A DNA stretch of 64,000 nucleotides from Methylobacterium sp. PvR107 (GCF_017833295.1 NZ_JAFIBW010000001.1:6118501-6182500), one strand, 5' to 3'; shown: positions 34,403 through 43,190, counted from the first letter of the stretch. The notes: generated by a model from the letters alone, not told the origin. Numbers and translations: made by a program.

Positions 34403-35089
34403 CTAGACGGCCCCCGCGGGACCGTAGATGGCGCCCGCCAGATCCTCCAGCTTCTCGCGGTCGACCACCGTGATGCGCCCGCGCCGCGCCCGGATCATGC
34501 CGGCGCCTTCGAGCAGGTGGGTCGCGGTCGTCACGGTGGGCCGGCGCACGCCGAGCATCTTCGAGAGCACCTCGTGGGTCAGGGGCAACTCGTCCTGCTC
34601 CAGGCGGTCGTGGGTCATGAGGATCCACCGGGCGAGCCGCGCCTCGACGGTCAGGTCGGCATTGGCGTAGACGGTCTGCCCCACCTGCACGAGCAGGCTC
34701 TGCACGTAGCGGCCGAGCACCCGGCGCAGGCCGGCGCTCGCGTCGAGGGCGTCCTCCAGCGCGCCCGCCGCGATGCGCAGAGCCTCGCCGCTGGCCTGCA
34801 CGATCGCCGTGTGGGGCGTGGTCTGGGCGCCGAGCGCGATCGGCACGCCGACGAAGCCCTCCCGTCCGGTGAGGCCGACCTCGATGCGGCCCTCGCGTGT
34901 GTCGGCCACGAGGGACACGATCCCCTCCTCGACGAAGTAGGCCTGCGCGATCGCCTGCTGGGGCGCGATCAGCACCTCGTGCAGCGGCAGCGGGACCGGC
35001 TCGAGCCGGGAGGCGAGACGGCTGAAATCCTCCGGCGTCAGGGCAGCGAGCAGACGGTTGCGAACGGCAGATTGCTGCGGCTGGGCCAT
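34403..35089 (-). CDS. Crp/Fnr-family transcriptional regulator
   Basis: A 228-residue regulator. The sensor part (VPLPLHEVLIAPQQAIAQAYFVEEGIVSLVADTREGRIEVGLTGREGFVGVPIALG) has the G.EGFVG form seen in the subgroup near NtcA/YeiL-like proteins of Rhizobiales. The winged helix has LPLTHEVLSKMLGVRRPTVTTATHLLEGAGMIRARRGRITVVDREKLE. GGGAG supports the ATG at 35089. It is divergent from urtA across a 306-base gap, so autoregulation and control of urea uptake are both possible, but the gap's recognisable promoter is sigma-54 type. Confidence 0.87.
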   Translation of the reverse strand: MAQPQQSAVRNRLLAALTPEDFSRLASRLEPVPLPLHEVLIAPQQAIAQAYFVEEGIVSLVADTREGRIEVGLTGREGFVGVPIALGAQTTPHTAIVQASGEALRIAAGALEDALDASAGLRRVLGRYVQSLLVQVGQTVYANADLTVEARLARWILMTHDRLEQDELPLTHEVLSKMLGVRRPTVTTATHLLEGAGMIRARRGRITVVDREKLEDLAGAIYGPAGAV

Positions 35090-35395
35090 GGGCTGCTCCC
35101 GGTCCGGGCAGGAGCACGGGCGATCTCCCAGTCACCCGCGCCCGAGGATCCGACGGATGATCGCCATTGTCTCACACCGGACGCAAGACCAGTATGTAGG
35201 AGATTAGTTTTCACGCGCCGATCCGACCGGATGCGGGTTCCGCGGCGCCCGCGGACCTGGATTCGGACCGACCGGCGCCGCCGGGACAGGCAATTGCCGG
35301 TCCGCGGAACGGTCGCACGGCGGCGACTGCCTAAATATGTGGCACATGAATTGCGTGGCCGCCTCGTCTCAACGAAGACGACGAAGGGCACCGCC
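35090..35395. other. divergent intergenic region upstream of urtA
   Basis: This 306-base gap holds the promoter of the leftward Crp/Fnr gene, including AT-rich DNA around 35190-35215 (AGTATGTAGGAGATTAGTTTT). It also holds the sigma-54 promoter of urtA at 35340-35354. No clear NtrC site (GCAC-N6/7-GGTGC) was found, though GGCAATTGCC at 35289-35298 is a perfect palindrome. No gene is visible. Confidence 0.5.
35340..35354 (+). promoter_or_regulatory. sigma-54 (RpoN) promoter of the urt operon
   Basis: TGGCAC-ATGAA-TTGC matches the sigma-54 consensus TGGCAC-N5-TTGCW at every fixed base of the -24 and -12 elements; only the final W is G. It ends 41 bases before the urtA GTG. Sigma-54 with NtrC is the usual route for nitrogen-limitation control of urea uptake, so the operon is probably switched on by nitrogen starvation. 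Confidence 0.75.
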
Positions 35396-36691
35396 GTGAA
35401 AGCATTTGGAACTTGGGGCCCGGCCGCCGCTTTGGCCGCCGGACTCGCGCTGGGCGCCCTCGGGGCGGGGGCCGCACGGGCCCAGGAGACCATCAAGGTC
35501 GGCATCCTGCACTCGCTCTCGGGCACGATGGCGATCTCCGAGACCACCCTCAAGGACGCGATGCTGATGCTGATCGCCGAGCAGAACGCCAAGGGCGGCG
35601 TGCTCGGCAAGAAGCTGGAGCCGGTGGTGGTCGATCCGGCCTCGAACTGGCCGCTCTTCGCCGAGAAGGCTCGGGAGCTGATCAGCAAGGACAAGGTCGC
35701 GGCCGTGTTCGGCTGCTGGACCAGCGTGTCGCGCAAGTCCGTGCTGCCGGTCTTCAAGGAACTCGACAACATCCTGTTCTACCCCGTCCAGTACGAGGGG
35801 GAGGAGAGCGAGCGCAACGTGTTCTATACCGGGGCCGCCCCGAACCAGCAGGCGATCCCGGCGGTCGATTACCTGATGTCGGAGGATGGCGGCGGCGCCA
35901 AGCGCTGGGTGCTGGAGGGGACCGACTACGTCTACCCGCGCACCACCAACAAGATCCTCGAAGCCTACCTCAAAGCGAAGGGCGTCAAGGACGAGGACAT
36001 CCTGATCAACTACACGCCGTTCGGCTTCTCGGACTGGCAGACCGAGGTCTCGAAGATCAAGGCGTTCGGCTCGGCCGGCAAGAAGACCGCCGTGGTCTCG
36101 ACCATCAACGGCGACGCCAACGTGCCGTTCTACAAGGAGCTCGGCAACCAGGGCATCAAGGCGACCGACATCCCGGTCGTGGCCTTCTCGGTGGGCGAGG
36201 AGGAGCTCGCCGGCATCGACGCCAAGCCGCTCACCGGCCACCTCGCCGCCTGGAACTACTTCGAGTCGATCAAGACGCCGGAGAACGAGGCCTTCATCAA
36301 GAAGTGGCAGGCGTTCCGGAAGAACCCCAAGGCCGTCACCAACGACCCGATGGAGGCCCACTATATCGGCTTCAACATGTGGGTGAAGGCGGTCGAGAAG
36401 GCCGGCACCACCGATCCCGACAAGGTGATCGACGCGCTGCCCGGCATCGAGCAGAAGAACCTCACGGGCGGCACCGCGACGATGCTGCCGAACCACCACA
36501 TCACCAAGCCGGTCTTCATCGGCGAGATCGAGGCGAACGGCCAGTTCGACGTGGTCTGGAAGACCGACAAGCTGATCCCCGGCGAGGCGTGGTCGAAGCA
36601 GCTCGAGGGCTCGAAGGACCTCGAGGCCGACTGGGTCAAGCTCAAGTGCGGCAACTACAACACCAAGACCAAGAGCTGCGGCGGCGCCTGA
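35396..36691 (+). CDS. urtA: urea ABC transporter, substrate-binding protein
   Basis: A 431-residue periplasmic binding protein for urea (also short amides). The signal peptide is FGTWGPAAALAAGLALGALGAGAARAQ. The mature start ETIKVGILHSLSGTMAISETTLKDAMLMLIAEQN is diagnostic of UrtA, followed by VVDPASNWPLFAEKARELI, GCWTSVSRKSVLPVFKELDNILFYPVQYEGEE and NYFESI.TPENEAF. The start is GTG at 35396 with AAGGG at 35384-35388; the nearby ATG at 35346 runs into a stop. First gene of urtABCDE, with a sigma-54 promoter just upstream. Confidence 0.95.
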   Translation: MKAFGTWGPAAALAAGLALGALGAGAARAQETIKVGILHSLSGTMAISETTLKDAMLMLIAEQNAKGGVLGKKLEPVVVDPASNWPLFAEKARELISKDKVAAVFGCWTSVSRKSVLPVFKELDNILFYPVQYEGEESERNVFYTGAAPNQQAIPAVDYLMSEDGGGAKRWVLEGTDYVYPRTTNKILEAYLKAKGVKDEDILINYTPFGFSDWQTEVSKIKAFGSAGKKTAVVSTINGDANVPFYKELGNQGIKATDIPVVAFSVGEEELAGIDAKPLTGHLAAWNYFESIKTPENEAFIKKWQAFRKNPKAVTNDPMEAHYIGFNMWVKAVEKAGTTDPDKVIDALPGIEQKNLTGGTATMLPNHHITKPVFIGEIEANGQFDVVWKTDKLIPGEAWSKQLEGSKDLEADWVKLKCGNYNTKTKSCGGA

Positions 36692-36703
36692 GGCGCTGCG
36701 CAT

Positions 36704-36813
36704 CCCCTCTCCCCCTGTGGGGAGGGGTTAGGGGTGGGGTTGGTTCAGAAGGCACCCGACCGCTCGATCCTGCACCACCCCCACATCCGGCTCCTCCCCG
36801 CAAGGGGGAGGAG
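36704..36813. repeat. palindromic intergenic repeat between urtA and urtB
   Basis: Left part 36704-36740: a CCCCTC...GAGGGG hairpin plus TTAGGGGTGGGG. Right part about 36774-36813: ACCACCCCCAC plus a CTCCTCCCC...GGGGGAGGAG hairpin. The halves are imperfect inverted copies, a common dispersed element type in Methylobacterium-like genomes. Lying inside the operon, it may stabilise the urtA message and account for higher levels of the binding protein. Confidence 0.65.
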
Positions 36814-36836
36814 AGTTCGGCCGCGCCAGGAGTGCC

Positions 36837-38408
36837 ATGCTCCGTCTCCTCACCTTCCTCGTCCTGCTGCTGGCCGCCCCCGCGCTGGCCCAGGCGCCCG
36901 ATCCCTACGGCCAGCTCGCCGGGGACGGCTATGCCGAGATCGAGGCCGGCGTCTCCGGCCTCGCGGCGAGCGGCGACCCGCGCGCCGACGCGATCCTCGC
37001 GGCCCTGTCGGACGGCCGCCTGCTGGTGGGCCCGGACAAGACCCTGCTGATCCGGCAGGGCGGCACGGTCGTGGATGCGAGGACCGGCTCAGCCGTGGCC
37101 GACAGCCCCGACCTCAGGCCGGTGCGCGCCAACAACCGGGTCCGCCGGTCGATCGAGGCCGCCCGCGGGCAGCTCGACCTCGCGAGCCCCGATCCGGCCA
37201 GGCGCCGCGCCGCCGCCGACGCGGTGTTCAAGGCGCGCGACGCGGCCGCGCTGCCCGCCCTCGACGCGGCCCTGGCCCGCGAGACCAATCCGGGCGTCCG
37301 GCAGGCTCTCACCGAGGCGCGCGCCGCATTGCTGCTCGCCAGGCCCGGCACCGCGGAATCCGACCGGATCGCCGCAATTCCCGCCCTCCAGGCCCGGGGC
37401 GATGGCGACGCGATGGGCATCCTGCGCGGTCTTGCGGCGGATCCGAGCGAGGCGGTCCGCGCCGCCGCCGCCCGCGGCATCGCGGCGATCGAGACGCGGC
37501 TCGCGGTCGTCGGTGCCCTCCAGAACGTCTGGTACGGGATCTCGCTCGGCTCGGTCCTGCTGCTCGCCGCCATCGGGCTCGCCATCACCTTCGGGGTGAT
37601 GGGCGTGATCAACATGGCCCACGGCGAGATGGTGATGCTCGGCGCCTACACGACCTACGGCGTGCAGGAGCTGATCCGCACCAAGGCGCCGTCCCTGTTC
37701 GGCTGGTCGCTCGCGATCAGCATCCCCTGCGCGTTCCTGGTCGCCGGGCTGATGGGCGTGCTGATCGAGCGGTTCATCATCCGCTTCCTGTACGGGCGCC
37801 CGCTGGAGACCCTGCTCGCCACCTTCGGGGTCAGCCTCGTGCTGCAGCAGGGCGTGCGCTCGCTCTTCGGCCCGACCAACCGCGAGGTCGGCGCCCCGGC
37901 CTTCATGAGCGGCGCCTTCGATTTCTACGGCCTGTCGATCACCTGGGGCCGGATGTGGATCATCGTGTTCGCGATGGCGGTGTTCCTGGGCCTCCTGTTC
38001 GTGCTGCGGAAGACGTCGTTCGGCCTGAAGACCCGGGCGGTCACCCAGAACCGCCGCATGGCCGCCGCGATGGGCATCCGCACGCCCTACGTCGACGCGC
38101 TGACCTTCGGGCTCGGCTCCGGCATCGCGGGGATCGCCGGGGTGGCGCTGTCGCAGATCGACAACGTCTCGCCCAATCTCGGCCAGGGCTACATCATCGA
38201 CTCGTTCCTCGTGGTGGTGTTCGGCGGCGTCGGCAACCTCTGGGGAACGCTGGTGGCGGCGCTGACGCTCGGCGTCGTGAACAAGCTCGCCGAGCCGTAT
38301 ATCGGCGCGGTCCTGGCCAAGATCGGCCTGCTGATCTTCATCATCCTGTTCATCCAGAAGCGCCCGCGCGGCCTGTTCGCGCTCAAGGGCCGGGCGGTGG
38401 AATCGTGA
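36837..38408 (+). CDS. urtB: urea ABC transporter, permease UrtB
   Basis: A 523-residue inner-membrane permease. Unlike LivH it has a signal peptide (RLLTFLVLLLAAPALAQA) and a periplasmic helical-repeat domain of about 200 residues (DPARRRAAADAVFKARDAAALPALDAAL...). The LivH-like core follows: SLGSVLLLAAIGLAITFGVMGVINMAHGEMVMLGAY, ETLLATFGVSLVLQQGVRSLFGPTNREV and VFGGVGNLWGTLVAALTLGVVNKL. This extra domain is a UrtB hallmark. It is separated from urtA by 145 bases containing a palindromic repeat; the stop overlaps the urtC start. Confidence 0.95.
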   Translation: MLRLLTFLVLLLAAPALAQAPDPYGQLAGDGYAEIEAGVSGLAASGDPRADAILAALSDGRLLVGPDKTLLIRQGGTVVDARTGSAVADSPDLRPVRANNRVRRSIEAARGQLDLASPDPARRRAAADAVFKARDAAALPALDAALARETNPGVRQALTEARAALLLARPGTAESDRIAAIPALQARGDGDAMGILRGLAADPSEAVRAAAARGIAAIETRLAVVGALQNVWYGISLGSVLLLAAIGLAITFGVMGVINMAHGEMVMLGAYTTYGVQELIRTKAPSLFGWSLAISIPCAFLVAGLMGVLIERFIIRFLYGRPLETLLATFGVSLVLQQGVRSLFGPTNREVGAPAFMSGAFDFYGLSITWGRMWIIVFAMAVFLGLLFVLRKTSFGLKTRAVTQNRRMAAAMGIRTPYVDALTFGLGSGIAGIAGVALSQIDNVSPNLGQGYIIDSFLVVVFGGVGNLWGTLVAALTLGVVNKLAEPYIGAVLAKIGLLIFIILFIQKRPRGLFALKGRAVES

Positions 38409-39568
38409 GCCCCATGCCGCCCCGCACCCCCCTCATCGACCTGAAGGGCTGGATCTTCCTCGCCGTCCTGGCCGCCTTCTGCGGCGCCGTGCCGGTGCTG
38501 AACCTCGCGGTGCCGGAGGGCTCCGGCCTGCACCTGCCGACCTACCTCGTCGCGCTGTTCGGAAAATACCTCGCCTACGCGCTGCTCGCGGTCAGCCTCG
38601 ACCTCGTCTGGGGCTATTGCGGCATCCTCTCGCTCGGCCACGGGGCGTTCTTCGCGCTCGGCGGCTACGCGATGGGCATGTACCTGATGCGCCAGATCGG
38701 CGCCCGGGGCGTCTACGGCAACCCGGTCCTGCCCGACTTCATGGTGTTCCTGAACTACAAGGCGCTGCCCTGGTACTGGTACGGCTTCGACCATTTCGCC
38801 TTCGCGGCCCTGATGGTGCTGCTGGTGCCGGGCCTGCTCGCCTTCGTGTTCGGCTGGCTCGCCTTCCGGTCGCGGGTGACCGGCGTCTACCTGTCGATCA
38901 TCACCCAGGCGCTGACCTACGCGCTGATGCTCGCCTTCTTCCGCAACGACATGGGGCTGGGCGGCAACAACGGGCTGACCGACTTCAAGGACTTCTTGGG
39001 GCTCTCGGTTCAGGCCCAGACTTTCCGGGTGGGCATCTTCGTCGCCACCGGCATCGCGCTGGCGCTCGGCTACCTGATCGCCCGGGTCATGACGGTCTCG
39101 GCCTACGGAAAGATCCTGATCGCCGTGCGCGACGCCGAGAGCCGCACCCGCTTCCTCGGCTACCGGCCGGAGCACTTCAAGACGCTGGCCTTCACGGTCT
39201 CGGCCATGATGGCGGGCGTCGCCGGCGCCCTCTACGTGCCGCAGGTCGGCATCATCAACCCGGGGGAATTCGCCCCCACCAATTCCATCGAGACCGTGAT
39301 CTGGGTGGCGGTGGGCGGGCGCGGCACGCTGGTCGGCGCGGCGCTCGGCGCCGTGCTGGTCAACTACGCCAAGACCGTGCTCACCGGCGTGATGCCCGAC
39401 GCGTGGCTGTTCGCGCTCGGCGGCCTGTTCGTGGTCGTGACGCTGTTCCTGCCGCGCGGCCTCGTCGGCACCGCGATCGAGCGGTTCGGTAGCCGGCGCG
39501 CGGCCGCCAAGCTGCCGCCGGAGCCCGAGATCGCCCCCAAACTCGCGGAAGAAGGGCAGGGCTCGTGA
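38405..39568 (+). CDS. urtC: urea ABC transporter, permease UrtC
   Basis: A 387-residue LivM-like inner-membrane permease with about nine or ten helices. Markers: LAVSLDLVWGYCGILSLGHGAFFALGGYAMGMYLMR, FRSRVTGVYLSIITQALTYALMLAFFRND.GLGGNNGLTDFKD, GYRPEHFKTLAFTVSAMMAGVAGALYVPQVGIINPGEF and VWVAVGGRGTLVGA-like text near residue 300. The start is GTG at 38405 overlapping the urtB TGA; ATG at 38414 is the alternative. Confidence 0.95.
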   Translation: MSPMPPRTPLIDLKGWIFLAVLAAFCGAVPVLNLAVPEGSGLHLPTYLVALFGKYLAYALLAVSLDLVWGYCGILSLGHGAFFALGGYAMGMYLMRQIGARGVYGNPVLPDFMVFLNYKALPWYWYGFDHFAFAALMVLLVPGLLAFVFGWLAFRSRVTGVYLSIITQALTYALMLAFFRNDMGLGGNNGLTDFKDFLGLSVQAQTFRVGIFVATGIALALGYLIARVMTVSAYGKILIAVRDAESRTRFLGYRPEHFKTLAFTVSAMMAGVAGALYVPQVGIINPGEFAPTNSIETVIWVAVGGRGTLVGAALGAVLVNYAKTVLTGVMPDAWLFALGGLFVVVTLFLPRGLVGTAIERFGSRRAAAKLPPEPEIAPKLAEEGQGS

Positions 39569-40362
39569 GCACCGACCTCGTTGAGCGCCCGGACACACGC
39601 GGCCCCGCCAACCGGAAGCGCGAGACGGACGCGCTGCTCTACGTCGACGACCTGCGGGTGACCTTCGACGGCTACAAGGCCCTGCGCGGCCTGTCGCTGA
39701 CGCTGGCCCGCGGCGAGTTGCGGGCGATCATCGGCCCGAACGGCGCCGGCAAGACCACCATGATGGATTGCATCACCGGCAAGACCCGGCCGGACAGCGG
39801 CATCGCGCTGTTCGACGGCACCCACGACCTCCTGAAGAGCGACGAGCCGGCGATCGCCGACCTCGGCATCGGCCGCAAGTTCCAGAAGCCGACCGTGTTC
39901 GAGAGCCACACGGTGGCCGACAACATCCTGCTGGCGCTGACGGGCCCACGCGCCGCCTTCGCGTCCCTGTTCGGCTGGCGCAACCGGGTGGAGGCCGCGC
40001 GGATCGACGCCCTCTTGGAGACCGTCGGCCTGCTGGCCGATCGCGGCCGCCCGGCGGCCGATCTCAGCCACGGCCAGAAGCAGTGGCTGGAGATCGGCAT
40101 GCTGCTCGCGCAGGACCCCAAGCTCCTGCTGGTCGACGAGCCCGTGGCCGGCATGACCGACGCCGAGACCGCCGAGACCGCCCGCCTGCTCCGCCGGATC
40201 GCCGGCGACCACGCCGTCCTGGTGGTCGAGCACGACATGCACTTCGTCCGCGACCTCGGCTGCCGGGTCACCTGCCTGCACGAGGGCGCGGTGCTGGCCG
40301 AGGGCTCGATCGACGCGGTCTCGGCCGACCCGCGGGTGGTCGAGGTGTATCTGGGACGATGA
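39565..40362 (+). CDS. urtD: urea ABC transporter, ATP-binding protein UrtD
   Basis: A 265-residue LivG-like ATPase. Walker A GPNGAGKTT (57-65), Q-loop RKFQKPTVFESHTVADN, signature ADLSHGQKQWLEIGMLL, Walker B KLLLVDEPVAGMTD and H-loop VVEHDMHFVRDL. The 'LSHGQKQWLEIGM' signature is characteristic of UrtD rather than LivG. The GTG start overlaps the urtC stop (GTGA) and the TGA overlaps urtE (ATGA), so all the urt genes from urtB on are translationally linked. Confidence 0.95.
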   Translation: MSTDLVERPDTRGPANRKRETDALLYVDDLRVTFDGYKALRGLSLTLARGELRAIIGPNGAGKTTMMDCITGKTRPDSGIALFDGTHDLLKSDEPAIADLGIGRKFQKPTVFESHTVADNILLALTGPRAAFASLFGWRNRVEAARIDALLETVGLLADRGRPAADLSHGQKQWLEIGMLLAQDPKLLLVDEPVAGMTDAETAETARLLRRIAGDHAVLVVEHDMHFVRDLGCRVTCLHEGAVLAEGSIDAVSADPRVVEVYLGR

Positions 40363-41060
40363 CCATGCTCTCCGTCGACGGCATCGACCTCTATTACGGC
40401 GCCGCGCAGGCGCTGCGCGGCGTCTCCCTCACGGCCGAGGCCGGGCAGGTCACGACGGTGCTGGGCCGCAACGGCGTCGGCAAGACCTCGCTGCTGCGGG
40501 CGATCGTCGGCCAGCAGCCGGTGCGCTCCGGCGCGATCCGCCTCGACGGCCGACCGATCCAGGGTCTCGCCCCCTACGACCGGGCGCGCGCCGGGATCGC
40601 CTTCGTGCCCCAGGGCCGCGAGATCTTCCCGCTGCTCACCGTGAAGGAGAACCTCGAGACCGGCTTCGCGCCGCTCAAGCGCCGCGACCGCCACATTCCC
40701 GGGGAGATCTACGACCTGTTCCCGGTGCTCAAGGACATGCTGCACCGGCGCGGCGGCGACCTCTCGGGCGGCCAGCAGCAGCAGCTCGCCATCGGCCGGG
40801 CGCTGGTGACGCGGCCGAAGCTCCTCGTGCTCGACGAGCCGACCGAGGGTATCCAGCCCTCGATCATCAAGGATATCGGCCGGGCGATCACCTACCTGCG
40901 CGGCAAGGGCGAGATGGGAATCGTGCTGGTCGAGCAGTATTTCGAGTGGGCCCGCGACCTCTGCGATTCCTACGCGGTGATGGATCGCGGGCAGGTGGTT
41001 CTGGCCGGGCCCCGGGCCGGGATGGTCGAGGCCGACGTGCTCCGGTGGATGTCGGTGTAG
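40359..41060 (+). CDS. urtE: urea ABC transporter, ATP-binding protein UrtE
   Basis: A 233-residue LivF-like ATPase. Walker A GRNGVGKT (36-43), the UrtE-typical VPQGREIFPLLTVKENLETGF, signature DLSGGQQQQLAIGRAL, Walker B KLLVLDEPTEGIQPSI and H-loop VLVEQYFEWARDL. Last gene of the operon. Unlike many genomes, no urease (ureABC) genes follow directly, so urea must be hydrolysed by enzymes encoded elsewhere. No terminator with a T-run was found after it. Confidence 0.95.
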   Translation: MTMLSVDGIDLYYGAAQALRGVSLTAEAGQVTTVLGRNGVGKTSLLRAIVGQQPVRSGAIRLDGRPIQGLAPYDRARAGIAFVPQGREIFPLLTVKENLETGFAPLKRRDRHIPGEIYDLFPVLKDMLHRRGGDLSGGQQQQLAIGRALVTRPKLLVLDEPTEGIQPSIIKDIGRAITYLRGKGEMGIVLVEQYFEWARDLCDSYAVMDRGQVVLAGPRAGMVEADVLRWMSV

Positions 41061-41220
41061 GGCCGGACCATGCGCCGGGCGATGCCCCGGGCCGACGCGT
41101 ATTCAGAAATCGTCATCCACCTTCAGATACATCTCTGTCGAAAACGTCCCATTTCGCGCTTATCTGCCAAGGTTAAACCACAATTCGGGATCGCAATAGC
41201 CCCTCAATACAGGAGCGCCC

Positions 41221-41301
41221 ATGACGATCCTCGATCCGATCACCGGCGAGCTGGTCACGATCGCCGTGCCGCGGCCCCGTCCGCGAAGCGGTTCCCGCTG
41301 A
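41221..41301 (+). CDS. possible 26-residue micro-protein
   Basis: MTILDPITGELVTIAVPRPRPRSGSR, with AGGAG at 41210-41214 ideally spaced before the ATG. The composition (short strand pair, then Pro/Arg tail) looks non-random, and 'LDPITGE' is the sort of motif seen in short conserved proteins. It is too short to judge alone. It stands in the 665-base gap between the urt operon and the FAH-fold gene. Confidence 0.4.
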   Translation: MTILDPITGELVTIAVPRPRPRSGSR

Positions 41302-41321
41302 GTGGGAATCGCGGGCTCAGG

Positions 41322-41516
41322 GTGACCGTCCCCGATCGAAGGGCCGGCCGTTGGCCGGAGCCGTCCGCGCAGCCCCGGATCCGGACGGTCCCGCCGGGCC
41401 TGCTGCTGGTCGGCGCCGGCGGTGAGCGGAAGGCCGCCGAGCTGATTGCCCTGGCCCGAGCGGCCCGCCGAGACACCGCGAACCGCCCCGTCCCGGACCC
41501 CGTGGATCAGGCCTGA
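41322..41516 (+). CDS. doubtful small reading frame
   Basis: A 64-residue frame from GTG: VTVPDRRAGRWPEPSAQPRIRTVPPGLLLVGAGGERKAAELIALARAARRDTANR... It has a plausible strand-loop-helix (GLLLVGAGGERKAAELIALARAARR) but a weak ribosome site. It could belong with the preceding micro-gene or be chance. The remaining DNA of this gap (41061-41220 and 41517-41725) shows nothing further. Confidence 0.25.
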   Translation: MTVPDRRAGRWPEPSAQPRIRTVPPGLLLVGAGGERKAAELIALARAARRDTANRPVPDPVDQA

Positions 41517-41725
41517 CGGGACGTGTTCGCGGCCCGGGTCCGATCCGGCCTGCGCGGCCGGACCGCGGCCGGACCGCGAGCGTCCTGGGGGGCAGCGAAG
41601 CAATCCCGCCGATGCCGCGCCTCACGCGATCACCGCGCGGGTGCGGCCGACCGGGGGGACCGGATCGGCTGCGACGCCTAGTGGGCGTCCGCGGCTCAGG
41701 CGGGGGCGACTCGGGCGGGGGCGAC

Positions 41726-42769
41726 TCAGGCGGGGACCGCCTGGATCACGTTGCGCAGGGTGCCGAGGCCGACGATCTCGGTCTCCATGACGTCGCCCGG
41801 CTTGAGGAATTCCGGCGGCTTGCGCGCGTTGCCGATGCCGGGCGGCGTGCCGGTGGCGATGATGTCGCCGGGCACGAGGGTGAGCCCCCGCGACAGCTCG
41901 GCGATGATGCGGGCGACCTTGAAGTACATCTGCTGGGTCGAGGCATCCTGCTTCACCACGCCGTTGACCCGCGTGATCAGGTGCAGGTCGCCCGGATCGA
42001 GATCGGAGGCCGGCACGATCCAGGGGCCGATCGGGCCGTAGCCGTCCAGGCTCTTGCCCTTGAACCACTGGCCGCCGTGGAGCTTGATCTGCATGTCGCG
42101 GGCGGTGGTGTCGTTGATGACGCTGTAGCCGAAGACGTGGCCCATCGCGTCGGCTTCCTTGATGTTGCGGCCGGCCGTGCCGATGATCACGGCGAGCTCG
42201 ACCTCCCAGTCGATCGCGGTCGAGACCTCCGGGTCGTACGGGATCGGGTCGTAGGGCCCGTTCACGGTGTTCACGCCCTTGGTGAAGAACACCGGATGCG
42301 CCGGGTACTCGGCGTTCGTGCCGCGGACCGCCTGCCCTTCCGCGAAATGCTCCAGGTAGTTCCAGCCGACCGCGTAGATGTTGCGCGTCGGCGCGGGGAT
42401 CGGCGCCAGCAGCCGCACGGTCTCGACCGGCGGGCCGTCACCCGAGGCCGCAGCCTGGCGGACGGCCGCGAGGGCGGCGGGGCCCGCCTCGATGAGCGAG
42501 ACCATCCGGGTCGGGTCGAAGCCCTGCGCGCCGCCGCGCGACAGGTCGACGACGCGCCCGTCCGCGCGCACGGCGCCGAGGCGCGGCGCGCTGCCCGCGT
42601 CGGGCCGGAAGGTGACGAGGCGGAGCGCGTCGCCGCCGGCCGGCGGGATCGGACGCCCCGGGCCGGAGGCGGGATCCTGCGCCGGGGCCTGGGCAAGGGC
42701 CGGCCCGACCAGGGCACCGGCGGCCGTCGCGGCCGCGGACAGGTGCAGGAAATCACGCCGGGTGCTCAT
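41726..42769 (-). CDS. fumarylacetoacetate hydrolase-fold protein with a Tat signal
   Basis: A 347-residue protein. It starts MSTRRDFLHLSAAATAAGALVGPALAQA, a twin-arginine export signal (S-T-R-R-D-F-L). After a linker comes the FAH C-terminal domain: PIPAPTRNIYAVGWNYLEHFAEG, HPVFFTKGVNTVNGPYDPIPYDP, then the metal ligands in DWEVELAVIIGTAGRNI, YSVINDTTARDMQ and KSLDGYGPIGPWIV, ending with PGDIIATGTPPGIG. Such enzymes hydrolyse C-C bonds of acylpyruvates or decarboxylate oxaloacetate, normally in the cytoplasm; export is unusual. GGAGG precedes the ATG. Confidence 0.87.
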   Translation of the reverse strand: MSTRRDFLHLSAAATAAGALVGPALAQAPAQDPASGPGRPIPPAGGDALRLVTFRPDAGSAPRLGAVRADGRVVDLSRGGAQGFDPTRMVSLIEAGPAALAAVRQAAASGDGPPVETVRLLAPIPAPTRNIYAVGWNYLEHFAEGQAVRGTNAEYPAHPVFFTKGVNTVNGPYDPIPYDPEVSTAIDWEVELAVIIGTAGRNIKEADAMGHVFGYSVINDTTARDMQIKLHGGQWFKGKSLDGYGPIGPWIVPASDLDPGDLHLITRVNGVVKQDASTQQMYFKVARIIAELSRGLTLVPGDIIATGTPPGIGNARKPPEFLKPGDVMETEIVGLGTLRNVIQAVPA

Positions 42770-42845
42770 GGATCGCTCGCCTCCACGCCCGCCCTTCGAC
42801 GCGGCGGTGCGGGCGAAGCTTCGAACGCCTGCATTCAAAATGCAA

Positions 42846-43190
42846 TTACGGGGCAGGGCGGCGGGACGCGGATCGAGAACACGTGACCGGGCCGCGCGGT
42901 TTGGCCGGCGCGTCGCCCGCGAGCGCCTCGGCCGCGTAGCGCGCACGGGCCGCCGCGTCCGGCGACAGCCCGGCCCGGGCGCACCAATCCGCGAAGGCAT
43001 CCGGCGCGATCGGGACGCGCACGACCGAGACGCCGCTGCGCTGGACCTCCCGCTCCATCTGCTCGGTGGCGACGCGCCACGTCTCGTAGAGCGGGGGCAG
43101 CTTGTCGCCGTCCGCGAGGCTCGCCCGCAACGCCGCGTAGCGGTCCGGTTCATACCAGGGCAGGCCGACACGGCGGGGGCGGTCCATCAT
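42846..43190 (-). CDS. small conserved protein of unknown function
   Basis: A 114-residue soluble protein (MMDRPRRVGLPWYEPDRYAALRASLADGDKLPPLYETWRVATEQMEREVQRSGVSVVRVPIAPDAFADWCARAGLSPDAAARARYAAEALAG). The pattern 'VGLPWY...Y..LR....DGDKLP..Y..W' with later 'V.VVRVP..PDAFADWC' is a recognisable small family in Methylobacterium and relatives; no function is known. The C-terminal 20 residues are Arg/Ser/Pro-rich and poorly conserved in style. AAGGG before the first ATG supports the start. Confidence 0.65.
   Translation of the reverse strand: MMDRPRRVGLPWYEPDRYAALRASLADGDKLPPLYETWRVATEQMEREVQRSGVSVVRVPIAPDAFADWCARAGLSPDAAARARYAAEALAGDAPAKPRGPVTCSRSASRRPAP

Noticed and set aside
34517..36691. 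A very long frame that would put several hundred residues in front of UrtA
   Set aside because: The upstream part is antisense to the Crp/Fnr gene and crosses the sigma-54 promoter. The GTG at 35396 has the ribosome site and starts the signal peptide.
36704..36813. An intrinsic terminator inside the urt operon
   Set aside because: The hairpins are not followed by T-runs on the plus strand and the element resembles a dispersed palindromic repeat.
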